Translations under genes and position numbers: made by a program
Part shown: in pieces, positions 46,663 to 57,883 of the stretch
Layout: each line of letters begins with the position of its first letter
Position numbering within the stretch: the stretch's first letter is position 1
Assembly (NCBI RefSeq): GCF_963678225.1
Contig: NZ_OY782763.1
Span: forward strand, 310,001-374,000
Reading direction: 5' to 3'
Origin: an uncultured Cohaesibacter sp.
GTDB lineage: Bacteria > Pseudomonadota > Alphaproteobacteria > Rhizobiales > Cohaesibacteraceae
DNA: 64,000 bases
Notes under the pieces: model-generated
The model's input: only the letters and a program-made list of their open reading frames with translations
What the model was told of the DNA's origin: nothing
The model's database searches: none

Positions 46663-48174
46663 CTATCGAGCAAGCAGTGCCAGCTTGTCCGCAGCGCTGA
46701 GGGCTGCCTGATAATTGTTGATCAGATTTTCGACAGCCACAGCCGTCACATTCTGAATGGGCGCAGGATAGAAACCAAACAGGATTGTCAAAACAGCAAG
46801 CGGCACCAGAATAGTTTTCTCGCGGATATCCATATCAAGGATACCCTTGAGGCTCTCCTTCTCCAGCTTGCCGAAGATGATCCGGCGATAGAGCCACAAG
46901 GCATAGGAGGCCGACAGGATGACACCCGTTGCAGCAAACAGTGCGACCCATGTATTGATCTGAAACACGCCAATGATGGTCAGAAACTCACCGATAAAAC
47001 CGGACGTTCCGGGCAAGCCGACATTGGCCATGGTGAAGATCATGAACAGCGTGGCAAACACCGGCATGCGGTTGACGAGTCCACCATAGGCCGAGATTTC
47101 ACGCGTATGCATCCGGTCATAGACAACCCCAACGCACAGGAACAACGCTCCCGAGACAATGCCGTGAGAGATCATCTGGAAAATACCGCCCTGCACGCCC
47201 TGCTGTGTCATGGAGAAAACCCCCATAGTGACATAGCCCATATGGGCCACCGACGAATAGGCGATCAGTTTCTTGATATCCTGCTGGGCCAGCGCCACCA
47301 GCGAGGTATAGATGATGGCAATCACCGATAGCGTGTAGACCAGCGGTGCGAACATATCCGAAGCAATCGGGAACATGGGCAGCGAGAAGCGCAGAAAGCC
47401 ATAGCCACCCATCTTCAACAATACCCCCGCCAGAATGACCGACCCTGCCGTCGGTGCCTGCACATGGGCATCCGGCAACCAGGTATGCACCGGCCACATG
47501 GGCATTTTGACAGCGAATGAGGCAAAGAAAGCCAGCCACAGCCACGTTTGCATCTGCGGCGAGAAAGGATGGGCCAGCAGCGTCACGATATCGGTCGTGC
47601 CAGCGTCCCAATACATCGCCATCACGGCCAGCAGCATCAAAACCGAGCCGGCCAGCGTGTAGAGGAAGAATTTGAAGCTGGCATACACCCTGTTCTGCCC
47701 GCCCCAGATGCCGATGATGAGGAACATCGGGATAAGGCCCGCCTCAAAGAACAGATAGAACAGCACCAGATCCAGCGCACAAAAGACGCCGATCATCATC
47801 GTTTCCAGAACGAGGAAGGCGATCATATATTCCTTCACCCGCTTCTGGATGGAATTGCGACTGGCATAAATGGCAGCGGGCATCAGCGCCGTTGTCAGAA
47901 TGACGAACAGGATCGAGATGCCATCAACTCCCATGCGATAAGCAATGGAGCCACCGAGCCAGTCGGCGGTTTCCTGCATCTGGAAGCCAGCATTGGATGA
48001 ATCAAACTGGCTCAAAATCAGCAGCGAAATAAGAAATGTCACCACCGTGGTCCAGAGCGCAACATTGGTGATGTTGCGTCGGGCGATAGCCGTATCGCCC
48101 TTGACCAGCAGGATCATCATCGCCCCGACCAATGGCAGGAAAACGACCGTAGAAAGAAGTGGCCAGTCGCTCAT
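46663..48174 (-). CDS. nuoM: NADH-quinone oxidoreductase subunit M
   Basis: This 503-residue proton-pumping membrane subunit of complex I has about 14 helices. Signatures are [19 protein letters not shown] and [18 protein letters not shown], carrying the lysines of the proton path. Its start overlaps the nuoL stop by 4 bases (ATGA). Confidence 0.97.
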   Translation of the reverse strand: MSDWPLLSTVVFLPLVGAMMILLVKGDTAIARRNITNVALWTTVVTFLISLLILSQFDSSNAGFQMQETADWLGGSIAYRMGVDGISILFVILTTALMPAAIYASRNSIQKRVKEYMIAFLVLETMMIGVFCALDLVLFYLFFEAGLIPMFLIIGIWGGQNRVYASFKFFLYTLAGSVLMLLAVMAMYWDAGTTDIVTLLAHPFSPQMQTWLWLAFFASFAVKMPMWPVHTWLPDAHVQAPTAGSVILAGVLLKMGGYGFLRFSLPMFPIASDMFAPLVYTLSVIAIIYTSLVALAQQDIKKLIAYSSVAHMGYVTMGVFSMTQQGVQGGIFQMISHGIVSGALFLCVGVVYDRMHTREISAYGGLVNRMPVFATLFMIFTMANVGLPGTSGFIGEFLTIIGVFQINTWVALFAATGVILSASYALWLYRRIIFGKLEKESLKGILDMDIREKTILVPLAVLTILFGFYPAPIQNVTAVAVENLINNYQAALSAADKLALLAR

Positions 48175-50129
48175 TGGTGTGCTCCCCCGCTTAGCATGGA
48201 ATAAGTAATCAGGATCGCCACACCAATCATCATGGCAAAGGCATAGTGATAGACATATCCGGTCTGTAGCCGATTGATCCGACTGGTCAGTGCAACAACA
48301 CGCGCAGCAATCCCGTTTGGCCCGAAGCGATCGATCACGCCTTCATCTCCCCCCTTCCAGAGCAGAGAACCAAGTCCCTTGGCGCCACGAATGAAGAGGA
48401 AGTTATAAAGCTCGTCGAAATACCATTTGTTGAGCAGGAACTTGTAGAGCCAATTATGCCGTTCGGCGAGCTTTTTGGGTGTGCTCGGCGAGAGGATGTA
48501 GAAACCAAAGGCCACCAAGAAGCCGACCGCCATCATGACGAACGGGGCAAGCTTGACCATCATCGGCACGTCGTGGGACTCATGCATGACATGGTTCTCC
48601 GCCCCCGTGAACAGAGCCCCCTTCCAGAATTCCTCATAATGATGGCCATAGAAATATCCGGCAAAGACCATACCGGCCAGAACCGCCCCAAGCGCCAGCA
48701 CTATGAGCGGCACGGTCATCACGGCTGGGCTTTCATGAATGTGCGCTTTCACATCGGCGCTCATGCGCTCCCGGCCATGGAAGGTCAGGAAGATAAGCCG
48801 CCAGCTATAGAAGCTGGTAAAGAGCGCCGCAATCACCGTCATCGCAAAGGCATAATTGGCCATGCCATTTTGCGCAGCAAAGGCGGATTCGATAATGGCG
48901 TCCTTGGAATTAAAACCGGCAAAGCCGAGAATGGTGCCCGGAATACCCACGCCCGTCAGCGCAAAGGTGCCGACCAGCATCATCAGATAGGTCAGTTTGA
49001 TATGCTTGCGCAAACCGCCCATGCGCCGCATGTCCTGTTCATCGGAAACCGCGTGGATCACAGAGCCCGCCCCCAGGAACAGCAGAGCCTTGAAGAAAGC
49101 GTGCGTGAAGAGATGGAACACTGCAGCGCCATAGGCGCCGATCCCCAGCGCAACAAACATGTAGCCAAGCTGCGAGCAGGTCGAATAGGCAATCACGCGC
49201 TTGATGTCATTCTGTACGAGGCCAACGGTGGCAGCAAAGAAGGCCGTTGTGGCACCAATGAAGGTCACCACTTCCAACGCCGTGGGCGAAAGCTCGAACA
49301 ACGGTGACAGACGCGCCACCATGAAGACGCCCGCCGTCACCATGGTGGCAGCATGGATAAGCGCGGAAACAGGCGTTGGCCCTTCCATGGCATCAGGCAA
49401 CCATGTGTGCAAAAGGAACTGGGCCGACTTGCCCATGGCACCCATAAATAGCAGCAGGCAGATTGTCGTCAGCGCGTTGAAATCCTGCCCGAGGAAATGA
49501 ATGGTTTGCTCTTGCATGACCGAAGCATTGGCGAAGATCGTATCAAAACTGATGCTGCCAAACAGCACATAGATACCGCACAGCCCCAGAAGGAAGCCGA
49601 AATCCCCCACGCGGTTGACGATGAACGCCTTCATCGCGGCAGCATTAGCCGATGGTTTCTGATACCAGAAGCCAATCAGCAAATAGGAGGCCAGCCCTAC
49701 GCCTTCCCAACCAAAGAACATCTGTAACAGGTTATCGGCGGTCACCAGCGATAGCATCGCAAAGGTGAAGAGCGACAGATAGGCAAAGAAACGCGCCCGA
49801 TGCGGATCGCCATGCATATAGCCGATGGAATAGATATGCACGAGCGCAGAAATCGTATTGACCACCACCAGCATCACAACGGTCAGGGTATCGACGCGAA
49901 TGGACCAGTTGATTTCCAGATCACCGGAGCTGAGCCAGGTCAGAATGTCGACCGTCTGACTTTCTCCATGTCCGATCCCCACGGAGAGAAAGGCAACCCA
50001 TGACAAGAATGCTGCAATCACCAGCAGAGTGCTGGTGATGATTTCCGACGCCTTGTGCCCGAGTGTGCGCCCGAACAGGCCCGCAATCAAAAAGCCAATC
50101 AGCGGCAGGAAGACAATGGCCGAATACAT
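48171..50129 (-). CDS. nuoL: NADH-quinone oxidoreductase subunit L
   Basis: This 652-residue distal antiporter-like subunit has about 16 helices, including the long C-terminal lateral helix that runs along the membrane arm. Signatures are [19 protein letters not shown] and [18 protein letters not shown]. It lies 8 bp after nuoK. Confidence 0.97.
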   Translation of the reverse strand: MYSAIVFLPLIGFLIAGLFGRTLGHKASEIITSTLLVIAAFLSWVAFLSVGIGHGESQTVDILTWLSSGDLEINWSIRVDTLTVVMLVVVNTISALVHIYSIGYMHGDPHRARFFAYLSLFTFAMLSLVTADNLLQMFFGWEGVGLASYLLIGFWYQKPSANAAAMKAFIVNRVGDFGFLLGLCGIYVLFGSISFDTIFANASVMQEQTIHFLGQDFNALTTICLLLFMGAMGKSAQFLLHTWLPDAMEGPTPVSALIHAATMVTAGVFMVARLSPLFELSPTALEVVTFIGATTAFFAATVGLVQNDIKRVIAYSTCSQLGYMFVALGIGAYGAAVFHLFTHAFFKALLFLGAGSVIHAVSDEQDMRRMGGLRKHIKLTYLMMLVGTFALTGVGIPGTILGFAGFNSKDAIIESAFAAQNGMANYAFAMTVIAALFTSFYSWRLIFLTFHGRERMSADVKAHIHESPAVMTVPLIVLALGAVLAGMVFAGYFYGHHYEEFWKGALFTGAENHVMHESHDVPMMVKLAPFVMMAVGFLVAFGFYILSPSTPKKLAERHNWLYKFLLNKWYFDELYNFLFIRGAKGLGSLLWKGGDEGVIDRFGPNGIAARVVALTSRINRLQTGYVYHYAFAMMIGVAILITYSMLSGGAHQ

Positions 50130-50137
50130 GATCTCTC

Positions 50138-50446
50138 TCAGCCTTTCATCATATTGATGTCTTCAACCGCGATAGAGCCGCGATTGCGATAAAACACGAC
50201 CAGAATGGCCAGCCCGATTGCCGCCTCGGCGGCTGCGACAGTGAGAATGAGCAGACCGAAAATCTGCCCTGCCAGATCACCCAGATAGGAGGAAAAGGCA
50301 ACAAAGTTGATATTGACCGCCAAGAGGATCAGCTCGATCGACATAAGAATGACGATGACATTCTTCCGGTTGATGAAAATACCGAACATCCCGATCACGA
50401 ACAGGATCGCTGCAACGGTCAGATAATGGCTAAGCCCGATTTCCAT
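50138..50446 (-). CDS. nuoK: NADH-quinone oxidoreductase subunit K
   Basis: This 102-residue membrane subunit has three helices. Conserved glutamates involved in proton transfer lie in [11 protein letters not shown] and [11 protein letters not shown]. The start MEIGLSHYL fits the family; an upstream in-frame start would add 16 unconserved residues. Confidence 0.96.
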   Translation of the reverse strand: MEIGLSHYLTVAAILFVIGMFGIFINRKNVIVILMSIELILLAVNINFVAFSSYLGDLAGQIFGLLILTVAAAEAAIGLAILVVFYRNRGSIAVEDINMMKG

Positions 50447-50518
50447 CTCTCTGTCTGTCCCTTCTTGGTCCCGCCCGCATTGAACCGCGGGCACTTCTTA
50501 CAAGCGGTGTCGGTCCGG

Positions 50519-51133
50519 TTAGATGCCGCTACCCGGTTCCACATTTACAATTTCAATTGAATTCTCGGCGTTGCGCGCAACCTGCCGCTCGATATTCTGG
50601 CGCTGCACATCCCGACGGTGATGCAGGGTCAAGACGATCGCCCCTATCATCGCTACAAACAGGATCAGCGCCGCAGTCTGAAAATAGAAAACATATTTGG
50701 TATAGAGCAGCGCCCCGATGGCCTCGATGTTGGACGCCTCAGCCAGCGTTGGCATCGGTTCCCCCAGATTCGCCGCCAGATCAGGGCTCAGAGCCCAACC
50801 GCCCAGAGCGATCAACAGCTCGGCCAACAACACGACACCCACGACAAGACCGACCGGCATATAGGTCAGAAAGCCAGCCCGAAGCTCAACGAAATCGACA
50901 TCCAGCATCATCACGATAAACAGGAACAACACCGCAACCGCGCCCACATAGACCACCACCAGCAGCATCGCCAGAAACTCTGCCCCCAGCAGCACGAACA
51001 GCGCCGCTGCATTGAAAAAGGCAAGGATCAAAAACAGCACCGAATGCACCGGATTGCGCGCACCGATCACCATCAGCGCCGAAACCAGCAGCACCGCTGA
51101 AAACAGATAAAAGAAGACGCTCTGAAGAATCAT
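50519..51133 (-). CDS. nuoJ: NADH-quinone oxidoreductase subunit J
   Basis: This 204-residue membrane subunit has five helices. The conserved third helix region ALFVLLGAEFLAMLLVVVYVG contains the pi-bulge implicated in coupling, followed by VAVLFLFIVMML. It is between nuoI and nuoK. Confidence 0.96.
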   Translation of the reverse strand: MILQSVFFYLFSAVLLVSALMVIGARNPVHSVLFLILAFFNAAALFVLLGAEFLAMLLVVVYVGAVAVLFLFIVMMLDVDFVELRAGFLTYMPVGLVVGVVLLAELLIALGGWALSPDLAANLGEPMPTLAEASNIEAIGALLYTKYVFYFQTAALILFVAMIGAIVLTLHHRRDVQRQNIERQVARNAENSIEIVNVEPGSGI

Positions 51134-51196
51134 GTCTTTTGCTTTCCTGCATCCCTTGCGGGAGGCATCTCTCCTTGAAATCCTTTGCTTACCGCC

Positions 51197-51685
51197 TTAG
51201 CGGTAAGGCGCATCCAATGCGATATTGCGAGCCAGTTCCTGCTCCCAGCGCTCGCCATTCTCGAGCAGCTTCTCCTTGTTGTAGAAAAGCTCCTCACGCG
51301 TTTCAGCGGCGAATTCGAAATTCGGTCCCTCGACAATCGCTTCCACCGGGCACGCCTCCTGGCAATAGCCGCAATAGATGCATTTGGTCATATCGATGTC
51401 ATAGCGGGTCGTCCGGCGCGTTCCGTCATTGCCGCGCGGGCCCGCCTCGATGGTAATAGCCTGCGCCGGACAGATGGCTTCACACAATTTGCAGGCGATG
51501 CAGCGCTCTTCCCCGTTTGGATAGCGTCTGAGGGCATGTTCGCCACGAAAGCGCGGAGACACCGGGCCCTTCTCGAACGGATAGTTCACCGTCGATTTGG
51601 GCGCAAAGAAATAGCGCATCGACAGGAAGAAGGCCGAAACAAACTCCTTCAGCATCAGCGATTTAGCAGCTTGTTCTAATGCCAT
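51197..51685 (-). CDS. nuoI: NADH-quinone oxidoreductase subunit I
   Basis: This 162-residue peripheral-arm subunit carries two 4Fe-4S clusters (N6a and N6b). The two cysteine motifs are [12 protein letters not shown] and [12 protein letters not shown]. It starts at 51685 (MALEQAAK), overlapping by one base (TGATG) the stop of the small upstream membrane gene; a longer open frame upstream is that gene's antisense-free alternative frame and is not used. Confidence 0.97.
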   Translation of the reverse strand: MALEQAAKSLMLKEFVSAFFLSMRYFFAPKSTVNYPFEKGPVSPRFRGEHALRRYPNGEERCIACKLCEAICPAQAITIEAGPRGNDGTRRTTRYDIDMTKCIYCGYCQEACPVEAIVEGPNFEFAAETREELFYNKEKLLENGERWEQELARNIALDAPYR

Positions 51686-51945
51686 CAATATTCTCCAAAC
51701 GCCTTCAAACCGGCCAAAAAGCCAACAAATGCAAACAACAGCGGCATAGGAACCCGATACATAAAACGCGTAATCCGGGCCACCGTGTCCGGGGTCATGG
51801 AACTCAAGACCGTCTTGCGCCCCATAATGAACCCGTCTTCCTGTGCCTTGAGGACAGCAGGCAAAACGACAAGATTTGCCACCAGAGCAATCGCCAATCC
51901 GACGAAGGCCCCAAGACTGCCAGCAATCAACGCTGCCTGATCCAT
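51685..51945 (-). CDS. Small membrane protein inside the nuo operon (86 aa)
   Basis: This 86-residue protein of no recognised family has a hydrophobic N-terminal helix (about 5-32, [21 protein letters not shown]), a charged middle and a second helix at the C-terminal end ([13 protein letters not shown]). It overlaps nuoI by one base (TGATG), so it is translated in the operon. Other alphaproteobacterial nuo operons carry unassigned ORFs (URFs), and this may be one of them, for example an assembly or accessory factor. Confidence 0.75.
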   Translation of the reverse strand: MDQAALIAGSLGAFVGLAIALVANLVVLPAVLKAQEDGFIMGRKTVLSSMTPDTVARITRFMYRVPMPLLFAFVGFLAGLKAFGEY

Positions 51946-51961
51946 CTCTCTTCACCCATCC

Positions 51962-52207
51962 TTAGCCTGCCAGCGACGCACCGGCCCAATAGCCGATCAC
52001 CGGAAACAGAAGCTGTGTACCACACCAGATTCCAAACTGAATCCAGTCGCCAAATCTCTTTGTGTTCGGATCGTTGCCAAGGCCCCTTTCCGAACGGGAT
52101 TTCATCCATTTGGCGCCAACAAGGCCACCAATCATCTTGAAGTCGGCCCAGCCGATCACCCCGCCAATCAAGGCCCCGACCATTCCGGGCAACGACAAAT
52201 CAAACAT
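51962..52207 (-). CDS. Small membrane protein inside the nuo operon (81 aa)
   Basis: This 81-residue protein has a Gly-rich N-terminal helix (PGMVGALIGGVIGWADF), a basic middle (KWMKSRSERG) and a second C-terminal helix (LLFPVIGYWAG). It lies 45 bp after nuoH and 16 bp before the 86-residue gene, on the same strand. I recognise no family. With its neighbour it forms a two-gene insertion between nuoH and nuoI. Confidence 0.75.
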   Translation of the reverse strand: MFDLSLPGMVGALIGGVIGWADFKMIGGLVGAKWMKSRSERGLGNDPNTKRFGDWIQFGIWCGTQLLFPVIGYWAGASLAG

Positions 52208-52252
52208 TCCTGCCCCCTCTTGCCTTTCCGCCCCTTTCGAGCCTTCCGGCTC

Positions 52253-53302
52253 TTATGGTGCCCAACCGGCAAATTGCAGAACGCCAGCCACCAGCACCAC
52301 ATAGAACAGCGACATCGGCAGGAACACCTTCCAGCCAAGACGCATCAACTGGTCATAGCGGTAACGGGGTACAAAAGCCTTCACCATGGCAAACATGAAA
52401 AAGACCAGACTGGATTTCAGAATGAACCAGACAATACCGGGCACCCATGTAAAGGGAGCGATATCAAGCGGCGGCAACCAGCCCCCCATGAACAGGATCG
52501 TCGTCATGGAACACATCAGCGCAATCGAGACATATTCGCCCAGCATATACATCATGTAAGGGGTCGAGCCATATTCGACCATGAAACCGGCCACAAGCTC
52601 GGATTCTGCCTCTGCCAGATCAAACGGCGGGCGATTGGTCTCGGCCAGTGCCGAAATGAAAAACACGACAAACATAGGGAAGAGCGGCAGCCAGTACCAA
52701 TTCAGAAAACTGATTGACGGCATGCCCAACTTGGTCGCAAGGCCACTCTGCTGAGCCATGACGATATCGGTCAGGTTAAGCGACCCGACGCACAGCAGCA
52801 CCGTCACAATGACAAATCCGATAGACACCTCATAGGAAACCATCTGCGCGGCAGAGCGCAAGGCGGAAAGAAACGGGTATTTCGAGTTGGACGCCCAGCC
52901 CCCCATGATGATGCCGTAAACACCGAGCGAGGAGACAGCCAGCAAATAGAGAATGCCCACATTGATGTCCGAGATCACCCAGCCATCGGCCACCGGCACC
53001 ACAGCCCACGCAGCCAACGCCACGGTCACGGTAACAAGTGGGCCAAGCAGGAAGATCACCTTGTTGGAGCCGGACGGAATAACCGGTTCCTTGAGAACGA
53101 ACTTCAAAAGGTCGGCAAATGACTGCAACAGGCCGAAAGGCCCGACCACATTTGGCCCGCGCCGCATCTGCACGGCAGCCCAGATCTTACGGTCAGCAAG
53201 CAGGACATAGGCAATCACAATCAGGAGCACGACCAACAGCAGAAGGGATTGCCCCACCATGATGGCGCCAGGGATCAGCCAGTTTGCGACAAAATCATTC
53301 AT
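52253..53302 (-). CDS. nuoH: NADH-quinone oxidoreductase subunit H
   Basis: This 349-residue membrane subunit has about eight helices and forms much of the quinone chamber at the junction of the two arms. Signatures are [20 protein letters not shown] and [20 protein letters not shown]. It lies 12 bp after nuoG. Confidence 0.97.
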   Translation of the reverse strand: MNDFVANWLIPGAIMVGQSLLLLVVLLIVIAYVLLADRKIWAAVQMRRGPNVVGPFGLLQSFADLLKFVLKEPVIPSGSNKVIFLLGPLVTVTVALAAWAVVPVADGWVISDINVGILYLLAVSSLGVYGIIMGGWASNSKYPFLSALRSAAQMVSYEVSIGFVIVTVLLCVGSLNLTDIVMAQQSGLATKLGMPSISFLNWYWLPLFPMFVVFFISALAETNRPPFDLAEAESELVAGFMVEYGSTPYMMYMLGEYVSIALMCSMTTILFMGGWLPPLDIAPFTWVPGIVWFILKSSLVFFMFAMVKAFVPRYRYDQLMRLGWKVFLPMSLFYVVLVAGVLQFAGWAP

Positions 53303-53314
53303 CTAGCAGTCCTC

Positions 53315-55399
53315 TCACTCCGCAGCTTCCGCTTTGTTGCTCTTGGCCAGTGCGCTGCATTCAGCCATGACAGCCGAGGCGCGTGCGATTGGGTTGGTCA
53401 GGTAATAGTCCGAAACCGGCGAAATCAATGCCTGCCCTTTGACCGGCTTTGCCTTCTTTGCCAACGTTCTGATGGCAGAAGAATCGCCCACAAGGCATTC
53501 GTCCGTCACCTCGAACTGAGGATAGGCATCGAGCAACTGCGCGCGCAGCTGATCAACGCTGTCAAACGGCAAAGTCTTGCCCAAAACACCAGAGAGCGCC
53601 CGCAAAATGGCCCAGTCTTCCTTGGCATCTCCGGGAGGGAAATTGGCGCGCAACGCCATTTGAACCCGCCCTTCAGTATTCACATATAGCCCCGACTTTT
53701 CGGTATAGGTCCCCGCCGGCAAGATGACGTCTGCCGCATGGGCACCGGCATCGCCGTGGCTCCCGATATAAATCTTGAATGCATCACCAAAGGCATCAAA
53801 GGCCAGCTCATCGGCCCCAAGCAGGAACAGAGCATCCACGCCACCTGCCTGCATCGCGGCGATATCCTTGCCCCCTGCCTGCGGCTCAAAGCCCACTTCC
53901 AAGGCTCCGACAGCGCTTGCATCGGTATGCAGCACCGAGAAGCCGTTCCACTCGTCAGAGAGCGCGCCGCAAGCCTCGGCCAGCTTGGCCGCTTGCGCCA
54001 GAACAGCTTCGCCATCATCATGATTGATCGCGCCCTGCCCGATGAGGATCAGCGGCTTCTGTGCACCCTTGAGCACATCAAAGAACGCCCCCTTGCCAGC
54101 GGCGAGATCGGCCAGACTGTCGGCACCAGCACCCAGATAGTCATAACCATATTTGAGGTCGGCCTGTTCGCCAATAACGGCGATTTTCGTGTTCCCCGCC
54201 AGCCATGTCTTACGGATACGGGCATTGAGCACCGCCGCTTCCATGCGCGGGTTCGAGCCGACGATCAGAATAGCGTCCGCCTCTTCAATGCCTTCGATGG
54301 TGGCATTGAACAGATAGGCAGCCCGCCCCATGGCCGAGGTCAGAACAGAGCCATCCTGCCGCGTATCCATATTGCCCGAGCCGAGCGATGTCATCAGAGC
54401 CTTGAGCGCATACATTTCTTCCACGCTTGCCATCGCGCCAGCAATCGCGCCGATCCTGTCACCGGGCAAGCCATTCAGCTTGACAGCAATGGCACGGAAG
54501 GCGTCATCCCAGCTTGCCGGGGTCAGCTTGCCATCCTTGCGCACATAAGGCTTGTCGAGTCGTTGTGATTTGAGCCCATCCCAAATGAAGCGCGTCTTGT
54601 CGGAAATCCATTCCTCGTTGATTGCGTCATTGACACGCGGCTGGATGCGCATCACTTCCCGACCACGGGTATCAACACGGATATTGCAGCCCACCGCGTC
54701 CATCACATCGATGGTCTCGGTTTTGGTCAATTCCCACGGGCGCGCCGTGAAGGCATAAGGCCTGGATGTCAGAGCGCCAACGGGGCAAAGATCAATCACA
54801 TTGCCCTGCAACTCCGATGTGAGCGCCGCTTCCAGATAGGTGGTGATCTCGGCATCTTCCCCACGACCGACCAGCCCCAGCTCGTGAATGCCACACACCT
54901 CAGTGGTGAAACGCACACAGCGGGTGCAATGAATGCAGCGCGTCATGGTGGTCTTCACCAGTGGACCGATATATTTATTCTCGACCGCGCGCTTGTTCTC
55001 ATCGAACCGCGAACCACCCTTGCCAAAAGCCATGGCTTGATCCTGCAGATCGCATTCCCCGCCCTGATCGCAAATCGGACAATCAAGCGGATGGTTGATG
55101 AGCAAAAACTCCATCACCCCTTCGCGCGCCTTCTTGACCATGGGAGACTTGGTGAAGATCTCCGGGGGCTCGCCATCGCGCCCGGGGCGCAGATCGCCCA
55201 CGCGCATCGCGCAGGAAGCCGTAGGCTTGGGCGGCCCACCCTTCACCTCGACAAGACACATGCGGCAGTTACCCGCAATCGACAGACGCTCGTGATAGCA
55301 AAAACGCGGAATCTCGGCCCCGGCCTCCTCTGCAGCTTGCAGCAGGCTATATTCTTTCGGGACGTCTATCTCAATTCCGTCAACGACCAGCTTTGCCAT
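53315..55399 (-). CDS. nuoG: NADH-quinone oxidoreductase subunit G
   Basis: This 694-residue molybdopterin-oxidoreductase-fold subunit carries iron-sulfur clusters. The N-terminal ferredoxin-like part has FCYHERLSIAGNCRMC, then CPICDQGGECDLQDQ and RCIHCTRCVRF. The large C-terminal domain has no molybdenum cofactor in complex I. The start MAKLVVDGIEID (55399) is the family start; the open frame upstream is not used. Confidence 0.96.
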   Translation of the reverse strand: MAKLVVDGIEIDVPKEYSLLQAAEEAGAEIPRFCYHERLSIAGNCRMCLVEVKGGPPKPTASCAMRVGDLRPGRDGEPPEIFTKSPMVKKAREGVMEFLLINHPLDCPICDQGGECDLQDQAMAFGKGGSRFDENKRAVENKYIGPLVKTTMTRCIHCTRCVRFTTEVCGIHELGLVGRGEDAEITTYLEAALTSELQGNVIDLCPVGALTSRPYAFTARPWELTKTETIDVMDAVGCNIRVDTRGREVMRIQPRVNDAINEEWISDKTRFIWDGLKSQRLDKPYVRKDGKLTPASWDDAFRAIAVKLNGLPGDRIGAIAGAMASVEEMYALKALMTSLGSGNMDTRQDGSVLTSAMGRAAYLFNATIEGIEEADAILIVGSNPRMEAAVLNARIRKTWLAGNTKIAVIGEQADLKYGYDYLGAGADSLADLAAGKGAFFDVLKGAQKPLILIGQGAINHDDGEAVLAQAAKLAEACGALSDEWNGFSVLHTDASAVGALEVGFEPQAGGKDIAAMQAGGVDALFLLGADELAFDAFGDAFKIYIGSHGDAGAHAADVILPAGTYTEKSGLYVNTEGRVQMALRANFPPGDAKEDWAILRALSGVLGKTLPFDSVDQLRAQLLDAYPQFEVTDECLVGDSSAIRTLAKKAKPVKGQALISPVSDYYLTNPIARASAVMAECSALAKSNKAEAAE

Positions 55400-55433
55400 C
55401 GAACGTGTCTCCGTTGCGTTAAACTCTATCGGC

Positions 55434-56747
55434 CTATTCGGCCGCTTCCAGCGGGGCCGCATCCGCTTTCGGATTGGCCGTATACTGATCAATTCTCTTT
55501 TCGATTTCCGGCCGGAAATGGCGAATAAGCCCTTGCACCGGCCATGCTGCGGCATCGCCGAGGGCGCAGATCGTATGACCTTCCACCTGCTTGGAAACCT
55601 CGAACAACATGTCGATTTCTTTCTTCTGTGCCTCACCGCGCGCCATGCGCTCCATCACGCGCCACATCCAGCCGGTTCCTTCACGGCACGGTGTACACTG
55701 GCCACAGCTTTCATGCTTATAGAAATAGGAAATCCGGGCAATTGCAGCGACGATGTCGGTCGATTTGTCCATCACGATAACCGCCGCCGTCCCAAGACCG
55801 GAGCCTAGCTCCTTGAGACTGTCGAAATCCATCGGGCAATCCATGATCTGGTCTGCCGGAACGCAAGGGACCGAAGAGCCTCCTGGAATAACAGCCAACA
55901 GATTGTCCCAGCCACCGCGAATGCCACCACAATGCTTGTCGATCAACTCCTTGAATGGGATCGACATGGCTTCCTCGAAGGTCGCGGGCTGATTGACATG
56001 GCCAGAAACGCAGAACAGCTTGGTGCCGTGGTTATTCTCCGCACCGAAGCCCTTGAACCAGTTGGCCCCGCGCCGCAGGATCGTCGGTGCCACAGCGATG
56101 GATTCCACATTGTTGACCGTTGTCGGGCAGCCATAAAGGCCCACATTGGCCGGGAATGGCGGCTTGAGACGCGGCTGCCCCTTCTTGCCTTCCAGCGATT
56201 CCAGAAGGGCGGTTTCCTCACCGCAGATATAAGCGCCAGCACCATGGTGCACGATGATATCGAAATCATAGCCATGGATATTGTTCTTGCCGATGAGCTT
56301 CTTCTCATAGGCCTCATCAACGGCAGCCTGTAGCCGCTCGCGCTCACGGATGAACTCGCCACGCACATAGATAAAAGCCGCGTCCGCATTCATGGCAAAG
56401 CCCGCAATCAGACAGCCTTCCACCAGATGGTGCGGATCATTGCGCAGGATTTCGCGGTCCTTGCAGGTACCCGGCTCGGATTCATCGGCATTGACAACCA
56501 GATAATGCGGGCGCCCTTCCTGCTTTGGCGGCATGAAAGACCATTTAAGCCCCGTCGGGAACCCAGCCCCACCACGACCGCGCAGGCCGGACGCCTTCAT
56601 CTCGTTGATGATCCACTCGCGCCCTTTTTGCAGCAGCCCCTTGGTACCGTCCCAAGAGCCGCGCTTCAAGGCGCCTTCCAGCCCCCAATCATGGATGCCG
56701 TAGATATTGGTGAAAATCCGGTCCTTATCCTCGAGCATTACGGCCAT
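55434..56747 (-). CDS. nuoF: NADH-quinone oxidoreductase subunit F
   Basis: This 437-residue subunit oxidises NADH using FMN and a 4Fe-4S cluster (N3). It contains [17 protein letters not shown] for nucleotide and flavin binding, [13 protein letters not shown], and the cluster ligands in [14 protein letters not shown]. The start overlaps the nuoE stop by one base (TAATG). Confidence 0.97.
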   Translation of the reverse strand: MAVMLEDKDRIFTNIYGIHDWGLEGALKRGSWDGTKGLLQKGREWIINEMKASGLRGRGGAGFPTGLKWSFMPPKQEGRPHYLVVNADESEPGTCKDREILRNDPHHLVEGCLIAGFAMNADAAFIYVRGEFIRERERLQAAVDEAYEKKLIGKNNIHGYDFDIIVHHGAGAYICGEETALLESLEGKKGQPRLKPPFPANVGLYGCPTTVNNVESIAVAPTILRRGANWFKGFGAENNHGTKLFCVSGHVNQPATFEEAMSIPFKELIDKHCGGIRGGWDNLLAVIPGGSSVPCVPADQIMDCPMDFDSLKELGSGLGTAAVIVMDKSTDIVAAIARISYFYKHESCGQCTPCREGTGWMWRVMERMARGEAQKKEIDMLFEVSKQVEGHTICALGDAAAWPVQGLIRHFRPEIEKRIDQYTANPKADAAPLEAAE

Positions 56748-57787
56748 TATGCATCCCCTCCGCTCTTGCTGGATGAAACCGCACCGGCCTGCACCCGCTT
56801 GGAAAAGTCCGTCTCGGCACCAGAGGCCAGCACTTTGGCCTGCTCAATCCAGTTCTCGCGGGCAATCCGGCCCCTGAAGGCGAGCTGGCTGTCGATGAAG
56901 GCAATATTCTCGTCTGTCCATTGGGCAATCTGGGCAAAGTGGAACACGCCGACCCCGTTGAGCTTCTGCTCGATCTTTGGACCAATACCGCTGATTTCCT
57001 TTAGATTGTCCGCCTTGCCGTCAAGGGGCTCGCGCAAAAGAACCGGCATACCGCTCACCGCGCTGCTGTCAGGCTGCGCCCCCTCTTCTGTAGCATCTGA
57101 TTGAGCGTCCTCTGCCGTTTCGGCTTCGTCTTCCGGCTCATCCATTTCGGCGCCAAGACCCCATTTGACCCGAGAACCGTCATAAAGCGAAGGATCGGTC
57201 AGCGTAACCGGACCGGTTGCCGGAGCAGAGCCCTGTCGGCCTGTCTGGCTTCCCGGCTCAACAGCCTTGCCTGCCGCAATCTTGTCGATCAGCTCTTCAA
57301 AGATTTCCGGTGTCAGATCCTCATAGGTATCCTTTGAGATCTGGATCATCGGCGCATTGACGCACGCGCCTGCACATTCCACTTCTTCCCATGAGAAATC
57401 ACCATCCTCGGAAAGAGCAAACTGCTTGTCGGCAATCTTGTTTTTGCAGACCCGGATTAGATCCCCCGCGCCGCGCAAACGGCACGGCGTCGTGCCGCAC
57501 ACCTGAATATGGGCCTTCTTGCCCACCGGCTGCAGCAGGAACTGGGTATAGAAGGTCGCCACTTCCAAAACGCGAATATAAGGCATAGACAGCATATCGG
57601 CCACATATTCGATCGCAGGCTGGGTCACCCAGCCTTCCTGCTCCTGCGCCCGCGTCAAAAGCGGGATCACCGCCGACGCTTGCCGCCCTTCAGGATATCG
57701 ACCAATCACATTCCGGGCCCATTCGAGATTCTCCGCTGAGAATTCGAAGCTCTCCGGCTGTTCGCTATGCAGGCGACGGACACTCAT
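56747..57787 (-). CDS. nuoE: NADH-quinone oxidoreductase subunit E with C-terminal helix-hairpin-helix extension
   Basis: This 346-residue protein has an N-terminal thioredoxin-like domain (about 1-175) binding the 2Fe-2S cluster N1a through CGTTPC and CAGAC. It is followed by an acidic linker (about 190-250) and a C-terminal domain with the helix-hairpin-helix motif [17 protein letters not shown] (from residue 265). Standard NuoE proteins are about 160-230 residues, so the tail is an addition, seen also in rhizobial relatives. The start [12 protein letters not shown] (57787) is chosen because upstream residues are not conserved-looking. Confidence 0.94.
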   Translation of the reverse strand: MSVRRLHSEQPESFEFSAENLEWARNVIGRYPEGRQASAVIPLLTRAQEQEGWVTQPAIEYVADMLSMPYIRVLEVATFYTQFLLQPVGKKAHIQVCGTTPCRLRGAGDLIRVCKNKIADKQFALSEDGDFSWEEVECAGACVNAPMIQISKDTYEDLTPEIFEELIDKIAAGKAVEPGSQTGRQGSAPATGPVTLTDPSLYDGSRVKWGLGAEMDEPEDEAETAEDAQSDATEEGAQPDSSAVSGMPVLLREPLDGKADNLKEISGIGPKIEQKLNGVGVFHFAQIAQWTDENIAFIDSQLAFRGRIARENWIEQAKVLASGAETDFSKRVQAGAVSSSKSGGDA

Positions 57788-57883
57788 GTCTGCCGTTCCT
57801 CGTTTCTGGTTCGGCCGCCTCACAAAGGGAGACAAAGCCAAAGTTAAAATCAGAGGGCCAACCAAGGCCCGAATTGCAGTGAC

